DNA of 64,000 nucleotides from WTGU01 sp965200925 (GTDB lineage Bacteria > Pseudomonadota > Alphaproteobacteria > UBA828), in NCBI GenBank assembly GCA_965200925.1, contig OZ241738.1, positions 1 through 64,000 of the forward strand. Direction: 5' to 3'. The notes below the pieces were generated by a model. It saw only the letters and a program-made list of their open reading frames with translations. It had not been told where the DNA came from and did not search any database. Position numbers and translations under genes: made by a program. Shown one piece after another: positions 23,497 through 35,400 of this stretch. The stretch's first letter is position 1, and each line of letters begins with the position of its first letter.

Positions 23497-26400
23497 ATGA
23501 GAAGCACGCCGGGGTGTCGAGGCGCCGTGGGGCGCACCTTGGCGGGGACGCTCTGCGCCCTCGCGGCGGTGCTGGCGGCGCTCGCCGCGGCGCCGGCGCG
23601 GGGGCAGGTCGTCGAAGCGCCGGTGGTCGTCTCCAGCCCGGCGTCGGGAGACACCTACCGCCCCGGCGAAACGATCGTCGTGCAGGTGCGGCCGGGATCG
23701 AACCCGGTCACGAGCTTCCTGAGCGCGGAAAACCCGCGGATCACGCTCGCGGTCGGCAGTTCGAACAAGACGCTGAACGGGACGCTCAGGAACATCCCGA
23801 GCTTCGTCAGCCAGCGGTTCTACGACTACGACACCCGAAGCTACAGGACGGCCAGGCGCGGCGGCGTCTCGGGCGTCAACGTGCTGGAGTTCAGCTACAC
23901 GGTCGGGAGCGCGGACCGGGACGCCGACGGCGTGAGCATCGCGGCCGATTCGCTGGCGGGCGGCAGCATCGGGGCCCAGACCCAAGGCTTCCAGGGCGGC
24001 TTCTCGTACAACCCCAACCTCAACAAGAGCCACGCGGCGATGTCCGCCCAGTCCGGCCACAAGGTGGGCCCGGAACCGCCGAGCTTCTCCGGGGTGTCGA
24101 GCCCGAGCCTGCTCTTCTACACCTGCGGGCCGTTCGACAACTGCGGATCGGCGAGCCACCGGCTGCCGACGATCGCCAACGCGGCCGCGGCGTACAACGT
24201 CCGCTATTCGGTGACGCCGGCGCTGCCCACCGGGCTTTCGGTGAACTCGTCCACGGCGGTGCTCTCCGGCTCGCACAGCGGGTGGACGACGCGGCGCAAC
24301 TACACGCTGCGGGCGACCGACGGGTACAACCAGACGGCCGACCTGACCTTCAGCCTGGAGGTGCGGGACGGCGCGGGCGTCGAATCGATCACCGTCACGT
24401 CGAACCCGGGGAGCGACAAGACCTACGGCAAGAACGGGGATTTCGGGACCAACGACACCATCACCGTGAGGGTCGACTTCAACCGCAACCTCGGCACCAT
24501 CATCCGGAGCTACGTCTGCCTGAACATCCGCATCGGCAGCAACACGCGCCGCGCGTGCAACCCGACCGGGGCCGCCCGCCAGGACAAGCTCCATTTCAGC
24601 TATGCGGTGGTGGAGGGCGACTGGGACGGCGACGGCATCAGCTTCCCGGCCAACCCGCTGGGCGCCGGCAAGGGCGGCGACCTGCGTTTCCACAGTGTCG
24701 GCATCGGCGGCGGCGACAACCGGGTGGACCGGAGCTTCGGGGCGGTGCTGGACGACCCGAACCACAAGGTGCGCGGGCGCCAGACCATGCCCAGCTTCGG
24801 CTCGACCGCCAGCCCGTCCTTCAGCTGGGTGAAGGACAACGCGGTCTCCCAGGTGTTGCCGGCGGCGACCGGCGGCGACGGCGGCCTGACCTACGGCATC
24901 GAGGAGGGCCTGCCGGACGGGCTGGTCTTCACCGCGGCGACGCGCACGCTCTCCGGCACGCCGACCGCGGTGCAAGGCAGGACCAACTACACGCTGGCGG
25001 CGACCGACGGGGACGGTGACAAGACGGAGCTGCGCTTCTCCATCGAGATCCGCGAGATCGTCCTCTCCATCTCCTCGCCGAGCGTGGCGGAAGGGGCGGC
25101 GGGCGGGACGGCGGCGCTGCCCTTCGCGGTGACCCTGAACCGGGCGCCGGGGCGGCAGGTGACGGTGGACTGGGCGGCGGCCGCGGACCCGGGCACGGCG
25201 GCCTCCGGCGTGGACTACACGGCGTTCTCCGGGGGCACGCTGACCTTCGCCGCCACGGACACGAGCAAGACCGTCGAGGTGACGGTGACGGGCGACGCGC
25301 TGGACGAGCCCGACGAGACGATCCGCATCGCACTGTCCAACCCCTCCGGGGCGGTGGTCGGGAGCGCGGCGACCGGGGTGGGGACGATCACCGACGACGA
25401 CCCGACGCCGACCCTGACGCTGGCGCTGTCGGACCCGGACGCGGGGCGCCCGGACACGATCCGGGAGAGCGGGGCCGGCAACGCGACGACGGTGACGGCG
25501 AGCCTGGGCGGCGGGACCTCCGGCGAGGCGCTCACGGTGACGGTGTCGGCGGCTTCGACCTACGCGGCGCTGGCCGCCGACGGCGGCTTCGCCCTGAGCG
25601 CGGCGCGGACGCTGACCATCGCCGCCGGGCAGGCGGCGAGCGCCGGCACGGTGACGATCACCGCGACGGACGACATCATCGACTCGGCGGACAAGACGGC
25701 GAGGGTGAGCGGGGCGGTGTCCGGCGGTCACGGGCTGGTGGCGGCGCCGGCGGCGCGGACGCTGACCATCGCCGACGAGGATTCGCGGCCGAGCTCGGCG
25801 CTCGCGCTTGCCCCGGCGTCGATCTCGGAGTCGGGCGGCGTGGCGACGGTGACCGCGACCCTGAGCCACCCCTCGGCCGGGGCGGTGACGATCGCGGTGT
25901 CGGCGACGGCGTCCACGGGCGCGGTGGCTGGCGACTTCACCTTGAGCACGGCGAACACGCTGACCGTCGCTGCCGGGCAGACGACGAGCGCGGGCGTGGT
26001 GACGGTGACCGCGGTGGGCAACGGGACGGATTCGCCGGACAAGCAGGTGACGGTGAAGGGCTTGGCGTCGGGCACGCTCGGGGCGGCGGACCCGCCGGAC
26101 GCGACGCTGACCTTGCGCGACGACGACGGCGCGCCCACGGTCTCGCTGGTGCTGTCGTCGTCGTCGATCGCGGAGAACGGCGGTGTGGCGACGGTGAGCG
26201 CGGCGCTGGGCGGCGCGTCGAGCGAGGCAGTGACGGTCACGGTGGCGGCGTCCGCGGTGGCGGCGTCGGGCGCGGTGGCTGGCGACTTCGGCCTGAGCGG
26301 CGGCACGACGCTGACCATCGCGGCGAACGCCACGACGAGCACCGGGACGGTGACGATCACGGCCAGCGACAACGATGTGGACGCGCCGGACAAGCGGGTG

Positions 26401-29400
26401 ACGGTCTCCGGCACGGCGGCGGGCGGCAACGGGGTCGCGGACCCGGCGAGCGCGACGCTGACGCTGGCCGACGACGAGGCGCTGCCGACGGCGACCTTGG
26501 CGCTCGCGCCCGCGTCGATCGCGGAGGCGGGCGGGCTGGCCACGGTCACGGCGACGCTCTCGGGCGAGTCGAGCGCGGCGACGACGCTCACGGTGACGGC
26601 GGCGGCGGGGGCGCACGCGGCGGCCGGCGACTTCACCCTGAGCGCGGCGGCGACGCTGACCATCGCCGCCGGGGAGACGGCGAGCGCCGGGACGGTGACG
26701 GTCGCCGCCGTCGCCGACACGACCGACTCCCCCGACAAGCTGGTGGCGGTCGGCGCCGTGGCGGCCGGGGGCAACGGCATCGCGGACCCGGCCGCGGCGA
26801 CGCTGACGATCACCGACGACGACGCCCTGCCGACGCTGACGCTGACGCTCTCGCCCTCGACCATCGACGAGAGCGGGGCGGGCAGCACGGCGACGGTGAC
26901 GGCGGCGCTTTCGCACCCGTCGAGCGAAGCGGCGACGGTCACGGTGTCGGCGGTCGCGGTGTCCCCTGCGGATTCGGGCGACTTCAGCGTCAGCGCCGCC
27001 AACACCCTGACCATCGCCGCGGGGGAGACGGTGAGCGTGGGCGCGGTGACCGTCGCCGCGGTGGACGACCGCGCGGATGCGCCGGACAAGCGGGTGACGG
27101 TCAAGGGCGCGGCCAGCGGCGGGCGCGGGGCGGCGAACCCGCCCGACGCGACGCTCACCATTGCCGACGACGACGACGCGCCGGGGGTGACGCTGTCGCT
27201 GGCGCCGGCGTCGATTTCGGAGAGCGGCGGGACGGCGGAGGTGAGCGCGGTGCTGGACCGGACCTCGAGCGCGGCGACGACCATCTCGGTGGCGGCGGCC
27301 ACCGGGTTCTACGGCATCGTCACGCGCCGGTTTCAGTTGGGCCTCCTTCAAGTCGAGGCCCCGGACCGGTGGATCGTCATCCCGGCCGGGACGACGACGA
27401 GCACGGACACCGCGGGGATCGTCGCGACGGACGACACGATCCACCAGGGCAGCGCCGGCCGGACCGTGACGGTGACGGCCACGATGACCAACGACCAGGG
27501 CACGTCCGCGGTGACCGGGGCGACGCTGACGCTCACCGACGACGAGACGCTGCCGACGGCGACTCTGGCGCTGTCGTCGTCTTCGATCCCGGAGGGCGGC
27601 GGCGTGACCACGGTGACGGCGGCGCTGTCGGGCGCGTCCAGCGAGCCGGTGACGGTCACGGTGTCGGCGGCGGCGGGGGCCGGCGCGGTCGCGGGCGACT
27701 TCGCCGTGAGCGCGGCGGCGACGCTGACCATCGCGGCGGGGGAGACGGCGAGTTCGGGGACCGTGACGGTGACGGCGACCCCGAACACCGCGGATTCGCC
27801 GGACAAGACGGTGACGGTCTCCGGCGCGGCCGATGGCGGCAACGGCGTCGCGGACCCGGCCGCCGCGACGCTGACGATTACCGACGACGACGCGCTGCCG
27901 ACGGTTGCGTTGGTTCTGGATCCGGCGTCGATTACGGAGATGGGCGGGGTTGCGACGGTCACCGCGGCGCTCTCGCATCCCTCCAGCGCCGCGGTGACGC
28001 TGACGGCGGCGGCTTCGGCGGTCGCCCCGGCCGTCGCCGGCGACTTCACCTTGAGCGCGGCGACGGCGCTCACCATCGCGGCCGGGGCCACCGTCAGCAC
28101 CGGCCGGGTGACGGTGACGGCGGCGGACAACGACGTGGACGCGCCGGACAAGCGGGTGAGGGTCTCGGCGGCGGCCGCCGGCGGGCGCGGGGTGGCGGAC
28201 CCGGCCGCCGTCAGCCTGACGCTCTCCGACGACGAAGAGACCCCGACGGTGACGCTGAAGCTGTCGCCGAGGTCGATCTCGGAGGCGCGCGGGGTTTCGA
28301 CGGTGACGGCGGCGCTGTCGGGCGAGTCCAGCGCGGCGGTGACGATCACGGTGTCGGCGGCCCCGGTGCCGGACGCGGTGCTGACCGATTTCAGCCTGAG
28401 CGCCGCCCGGACCCTGACCATCGCGGCGGGCGCGACGGCCAGCACCGGAACGGTGACCGTCACGGGGGTCAACGACGATGTGGATCGGGACGCCGCCAAG
28501 CGGGTGACGATCTCGGGCGCGGCGTCGGGGGGCAACGGCGTCTCGGCGCCGGAGAGCGTGACCCTGGCGATCACCGACAACGACTCGCCGCCGCCGCCGG
28601 GCCAGACGCAGTGGAGACGCTCCCATCCAACGCCTGTGAGTGAAGGCGCTGGATGGGAGGTCACCACGCAGCCCCTGCTCGGCAAGACGGGGCCGCAACC
28701 GATCGGCATCACCTGGGGAACACGGACCAGCATCCATCGATATGCCGAGGCTTGGGCCTGCATCACCAGGACCGTCCGCGGGCCCAGACAGATCCGCTCA
28801 GAACCTTATACCATACTGGCGCCGTTGCCGAGGCCGCCGGACTCGAGCATCTGCACGAGGCTCGCCGGCAAGGGGACGATGCCGACCTCGATTTCGCTGA
28901 CCCAGGCGATGATCGACAACGATGGCGTGGTGATCGTCATCTACGGCGCGATCTACTCCAACCCCGCTGAAGGCAACGACTTCTACGCCGAGTGGGTCCC
29001 CATCACGCCGCTGCCGAAGGCGACGCTGACGCTGACGCCGGCGTCGATCTCGGAGGCGGGGGTTTCGACGGTGACGGCGACCCTGGACAAGGAGGCGGTG
29101 TCGGCGGCGACGCTCACGGTGTCCGCGGCCGCGATTTCCTCGTCGGGCGCGGCGGCGGACGACTTCGCGCTGTCCGCGGCGGCGACGCTGACCTTCGCGG
29201 CGGGGACGACGGAGAGCGCCGGCACGGTGACGATCGCCGGGGTGGACAACGCGGTCGACGCGCCGGGCAAGCGGGTGACGGTGCGGGCGGCGGCGGGCGG
29301 CGACGTGCGGGCGCCGCCCTCGGCGACGCTGACCATCGCCGACGACGACGACGCGCCGACGGCGGCGCTGGCGGTCTCGCCGGCGTCGGTCTCGGAATCC

Positions 29401-32400
29401 GGCGGGGTGGCGACGGTGACGGCGACGCTCTCCCACCCGTCGAGCGCGCCGACGACGATCACGGTGTCGGCGGCGGCGGGGGCGGGCGCGTCGGCGGCGG
29501 ACTTCACGCAGACCGGGGAGATTCTGGTCGTCCCGGCGGGGCGGACGGGGAGCTCGGGCACGGTGACGATCGCCGCCCACGACAACGACGCGGATTCGCC
29601 GGACAAGCGGGTGACGGCCTCCGGCACGGCGGCGAACCGCCGGGACGCGGACGCGGGAGCGGTGACGGTGGCCGAGGCGGCGCTGACGATCGCCGACGAC
29701 GACGCGACGGCGGCGCTCTCGCTGGCGCTCACCCCGGCGTCGATCGCCGAGGACGGCGGGGTGTCGACGGTGACGGCGACGCTGTCGCATCCGTCCGCCG
29801 AAGCGGTGACCGTCACGGTGTCGGCGGCGGCGGGGGCGAACGCGGCGGACGGCGACTTCACCCTGAGCGCGGCGGCGACGCTGACCATAGCGGCCGGGGC
29901 GACGACGAGCGCCGGCACGGTGACGGTGACCGCCGCGGACGACAACGTGGACTCGCCGGACAAGCGGGTGACGGTCTCGGGCGCGGCGGCGGGCGGCCTG
30001 GGCGCGGCGGACCCGCCCGCCCTGACCCTGGCCATCCGCGACGACGAAGGCGCGCCGGCGGCGTCGCTGATCCTGTCCTCGTCGTCGATTTCGGAGAACG
30101 GCGGCGCGGCGACGCTGACCGCGGTGCTGAACCGGACGGCGAGCGCCGACGTGAGGCTCGTCTTCACGGCCACGCCGGGCGCCAACGTTGCGGGCTATTC
30201 GGGGAGCGCCAACAGCCTGACCATCGCCGCCGGACGGACCGCGAGCACGGGCGCGATCGTGGTCACGGCCCGCGACGACGCGGTGGACCAGCCCGACAAG
30301 CGGGTGACGATCGGCGCGCGGGTGACGAGCGGCCCGGCGGCGTCGCCGGCGAACGTGGTCCTGACGCTGGTGGACGACGAGCCGACGCCGACGCTGTCGC
30401 TGGCGCTGTCGCCGCCGTCGATTTCGGAGTCGGGCGGCGCGGCGGCGGTGACGGCGCGGCTTTCCGGCGCGTCGAGCGAAGCGGTGACGGTCACGGTGTC
30501 GGCGGCGCCGGGGGCCGGGGCGGTGGCGGCGGACTTCACCCTGAGCGCGGCGCGGACGCTGACCATAGCGGCCGGGCAGACGACGAGCGCCGGCGCGGTC
30601 ACGGTGACCGCGGTCGCCAACGCGGTGGTGACGCCGGACAAGCGGGTGACGATCTCGGGCGCGGCGGCGGGCGGCAACGGGGCGGCGGACCCGAGGCCGG
30701 CGACGCTGACGCTGGTCGACGACGACGCGCGGCCGACGGTGTCGCTGGTGCTGTCCTCGTCGTCGATCGCCGAGAACGGCGGGGTGGCGACGGTGTCGGC
30801 GGCGCTGTCGGAGCCGGCGGCCGAGGCGGTGACGGTGACGGTGTCGGCGGCGCCGGGGGCGGGGACGGACTTCACCTTGAGCGCGGGCACGGCGCTGACC
30901 ATCGCGGCGGGGGCGACGGCGAGCGCCGGGCTGGTGACGGTGACCGCCGCGGACGATGCCGACGACGGGGCGGACAAGCGGGTGACGGTCTCGGGTGCGG
31001 TGTCGGGCGGCGTCGTCGCGGATCCGCCCGCGGCGACGCTGACCATCCGCGACGACGACGGCGCGCCGACGCTGTCGCTCGCGCTCACGCCGGCGTCGAT
31101 CTCGGAGAACGGCGGGGTGGCGACGGTGACGGCGACGCTTTCCGGGACGCAGAGCGCGGCGGTGACGGTGACGGTCTCGGCGGCGGCGGGGCGCGGGACG
31201 GCGGAGGCGGACTTCGCGTTGAGCGCGGCGCGGACGCTGACCATCGCGGCGGGCGCGGCGGCGAGCACGGGCGCGGTGACGATCGCGGCCCGCGACGACG
31301 ACGTCGATTCGCCGGACAGGACGGTGACGGTTTCGGGCGCGGCCGCGGGCGGCGCGGCGGCGGACCCGCCGGCGGCGGCGCTGACGATCCGCGACGACGA
31401 CCGGGCGCCGGGGGCGCGGCTGTCGGTGTCGCCGGCGTCGATTTCGGAGAACGGCGGGGTGGCGACGGTGACGGCCACGCTCTCGCATCCGTCGAGCGCC
31501 GCGACGACGGTGACGGTGACGCCGGTGTCGGGCGCCTACACGGTGGACGCGGGCGCGGCCCGCATCGTCATCCCGGCGGGGCGGACGGAGCCGGCGGAGG
31601 GATCGGAGAACGCGGCGGCGGCGGTCACCGCGGTGGACGACGGCATCGACGAGCCGGACCGGCAGGTGACGGTGATCGGAACGATGGCCAACGCGCAGGG
31701 CGCGGCGGGGGTGAGCGGGGCGGTGCTGACGATCGCGGACGACGACGCGGCGGCGACGGTGACCTTGGCGGCGTCGCCGGCATCGATCTCGGAGAACGGC
31801 GGGGTGACGACGCTGACGGCGACGTTGAGCGGGCCGTCGGCCGCGGCGGTGACGGTGACGGTGACGGGGGTCGCCGGGGCCTGGACCGCGGGTCCGGACG
31901 CGACCATCGTCATCGCGGCGGGGGAGACGCGGAACGCTTCCGACACGGCGACGGTCGCGGCGGTGGACGACGACGTCTATAGCGGCGCGGCCGGGCGGCG
32001 GGTGACGGTGACCGGCGCGGCGGCGAGCGGCGCCGGCGCCCACCCGGTGGTCGGGGCGGCGCTGACCCTGGCCGAGGACGAGGCGGCGCCGACGGTGACG
32101 CTGGCCGTGTCGCCGGGGTCGATCTCGGAGAACGGCGGCGAGGCGACGGTGAGCGCGACGTTGAGCGGGCCGTTGGCCGCGGCGGCGACGGTGACGGTGA
32201 CGCCGGTCGCGGGGGCCTATACGGCGGGTTCGGACGCGACCATCGTCATCGCCGCGGGGGCGACGACGAACGCTTCCGACACGGCGACGGTCGCGGCGGT
32301 GGACGACGACCTCCACCAGGGCAGCGCGGGCCGCAGCGTGACGGTGACGGGCGCGGCGGCGAGCGGCGTCGGCGCGGTGAGCGTGACCGGGGCGGCGCTG

Positions 32401-35400
32401 ACCCTGGCGGACGACGGCGAGACCCTGCCGACGGCGTCGCTGGCGCTCACGCCGTCGACGATTTCGGAGGACGGCGGGGTGGCGACGGTGACCGCGGCGC
32501 TGTCGGCGCCTTCGAGCCGGCCGGTGACGGTCACGGTGACGGCGGCGCCCGGCAGCCGGGCGGTGGCGGCGGATTTCAGCCTGAGCGCGGCGGCGACCTT
32601 GACCATCGCCGCGGGTTCGACGGCCAGCGCCGGGACGGTGACGGTGTCGGCGACGGCGACGGGCGACGACACCGTCCACGAGCCGGGCCGGGAGGTGACG
32701 GTCTCGGGCGCGGCGGCGGGCGGCAACGGCGTGGCGGACCCGGCGGACGCGACGCTCACCATCGCCGACGACGAGGCGCTGCCGACGGTGACCCTGGCGC
32801 TCACGCCGTCGACGATATCGGAAACCGGCGGGGTGGCGACGGTGACCGCGGCGCTCTCGCATCCGTCGAGCGAAGCGGTGACGGTGACGATCCAGGCGGC
32901 GCCGGGGGACCATGCGCGGGCGGCGGACTTCGCGCTGAGCGCGGCGCGGACGCTGACCATCGCGGCGGGATCGACGACCAGCGCCGGCCGGGTGACGGTG
33001 ACGGCGGCGGCCAACAGCGCGAACGCGCCGGACAAGACGGTGACGGTGACGGGCGCCGCGGCGGGCGGCAACGGCGCGGCCGACCCGGCGGACGCGACGC
33101 TGACCATCGCCGACGACGACGGGACGCCGCGGCTGACCCTCAGCCCGGCCGATCCCGCATGGGAGGGGCATACCGGCGCGGCGCGAACGTCCGGCGGCTT
33201 CCGGTACGCGAACGCGGGGCAGTTGAATTTCCTCGTCCGGGTCGCCCCCCAGAGCGAGCGGCCGATCACGGTGGAGCTGGCGGACGCGACCTCCACCTTC
33301 TCGGTCACCTCCTCGTCCGGCCGGGCGACCGCGGGGGCGGACTACACGGTCTTCGCCGGCCGGACGCTGACCATCCCGCCGCGCGCCGCCCAGTTCAGCT
33401 TCCACGCGACGGTCCTCGACGACGCGGTGGACGAAGGAAAGGCCTTCGAGGCGGTGATCGCCGAGCTCCGCAACCCGGTCAACGCCGAGATCCCGAGCGC
33501 CTCCGCCGGCAGGGCGGCGATCTACATCCGCGAGGACGACGCGGCGGGGCTGACGGTGACCGAGACCGCCGGTTCGACCCGGACCACGGAGGCCGGGGGG
33601 ACGGACACGTTCACGGTGGCGCTGTCGAGCCTGCCGACGGCGGCGGTGACGGTGACGCTGTCGGTCCCGGCGGGCGCGCAGGACGAGGGCGAGCTGTCGG
33701 TGGACGGCGGGACCGTCTACGGGAGCACGGCGACCCTGACCTTCGCGCCGGCGGCCTGGAGCGCGGCGCAGACGGTGACGGTGCGCGGCAAGGACGACAC
33801 CGCCGCCGACGGCGACCAGACCTGGGCGGTCACCCTGGACCCGTCGAGCGGCGACGCCGTCTACGGCGGGCTGACCAGCGCCACCCTGTCCGTCACCAAC
33901 ACCGACGACGACGCGGCGGCGGGGCTGGTGGTGGTCGAGACCGGCGGCTCGACGGTGACCGCCGAGGCCGGGGGGACGGACACCTTCACGGTGGCGCTGG
34001 CCCGCAAGCCGGCGGCGGACGTGACGGTGGTGCTGTCGATCCCGGCCGGCGCGCAGGACGAGGGCGAGCTGGCCGACCCGGAAAAACCCTTCCTCGGCTT
34101 CGGGAGCAGCACGCGGACCCTGACCTTCAAGGCCGACGACAACACGTGGAGCACGGCGCAGACGGTGACGGTGATCGGCAAGGACGACAGCGTGCTCGAC
34201 GGCCACCAGACCTACGCCATCGCGCTGAACCCGGACAGCACCGACCCCGCCTATCGGACGCTGGGGAACGCCTCGCTGTCGGTGACCAACCTCGACGACG
34301 ACGCGAGGGCGTCGGTGACGCTGACGCTCACGCCTTCGACCCTCGCCGAGGGCGCCGTCGCGACGGTGACGGCGAGCCTGTCGCAGGCGACCGGCCAGCG
34401 CGTGACGGTGACGGTGTCGGCGGCGGGGGCGAGCGCCTCGTCCGGCGACTTCACGCTGAGCGCGGCCAAGACGCTCACCATCGACTATCAGTCGACGGAG
34501 AGCACGGGCACGGTCACCATCGCGGCCGCCAACGATGCCGCCGACGAGCACGACGAGACCGTGACCGTCTCCGCGACCGCGGCGACGGCGGCGAGCCCCG
34601 ACCCCAGCAAGGTGACCGCCGTGTCGTCGCCGGTGCCGGTGGCGTTGACGATCACGGACACCGACGCGGCGCCGGCGGTGACCCTGGCGCTCGCGCCGTC
34701 GACCATCGCCGAGGGCGGCGTCGCGACGGTGTCGGCGACGCTCTCGCACCCCTCCGCCGAGCCGACGACGGTGACGGTGTTTCCGGCGGCGGGCGGGGCG
34801 GCGCGGGTCGCTTCGGACGCGGCCATCGTCATCCCCGCGGGGCGGACGGCCAACGCCTCCGACACCGCGACGATCGCGGCGGTGGACAACCGGCGCGACG
34901 AGGCCGACCGGTCGGCGGCGGTGACGGCGACGGCGGCCAACGGCCTCGGCATCGGCGCGGTGACCGGGGCGACGCTGGCGATCGCGGACGACGACAACCC
35001 GCCGCTGCTCCACGTCGACTCGCCGAGGGTGACGGAGGGGGCGTCGGGGGCGACGGCGACCATGACCTTCACGGTGCGGCTGGGCGTCGCCAGCGGCAGG
35101 CAGGTAACGGTCGCCTGGGCCGACGCGGGGACGGGCGCGGCGACGGCGGGCGCCGACTACGCGACCGTCGCCGGCGGCACGCTGACCTTCGCGGCCGGCG
35201 AGACCGTCAAGACCGTCGCCGTGACGGTGAACGGGGACGACGGCGACGAGCCGGACGAGACGGTGGTCATCGCCTTGAGCGCCCCGGTCAACGCGACGCT
35301 GAGCGCGGCGCGGGGCATCGGGACGATCCTCGACGACGACGCGACGCCGACGCTCTCCATCGCCGAGGCGCAGGTGACGGAGGGGGATGGCGGCCCGGTG

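Noticed and set aside
22822..28737. A single minus-strand frame joining the GFA gene to sequence opposite the giant gene
   Set aside because: Only the last 123 codons are the GFA protein; the frame runs through the tRNA-Gly gene and the poly-C tract, so the extension is accidental.
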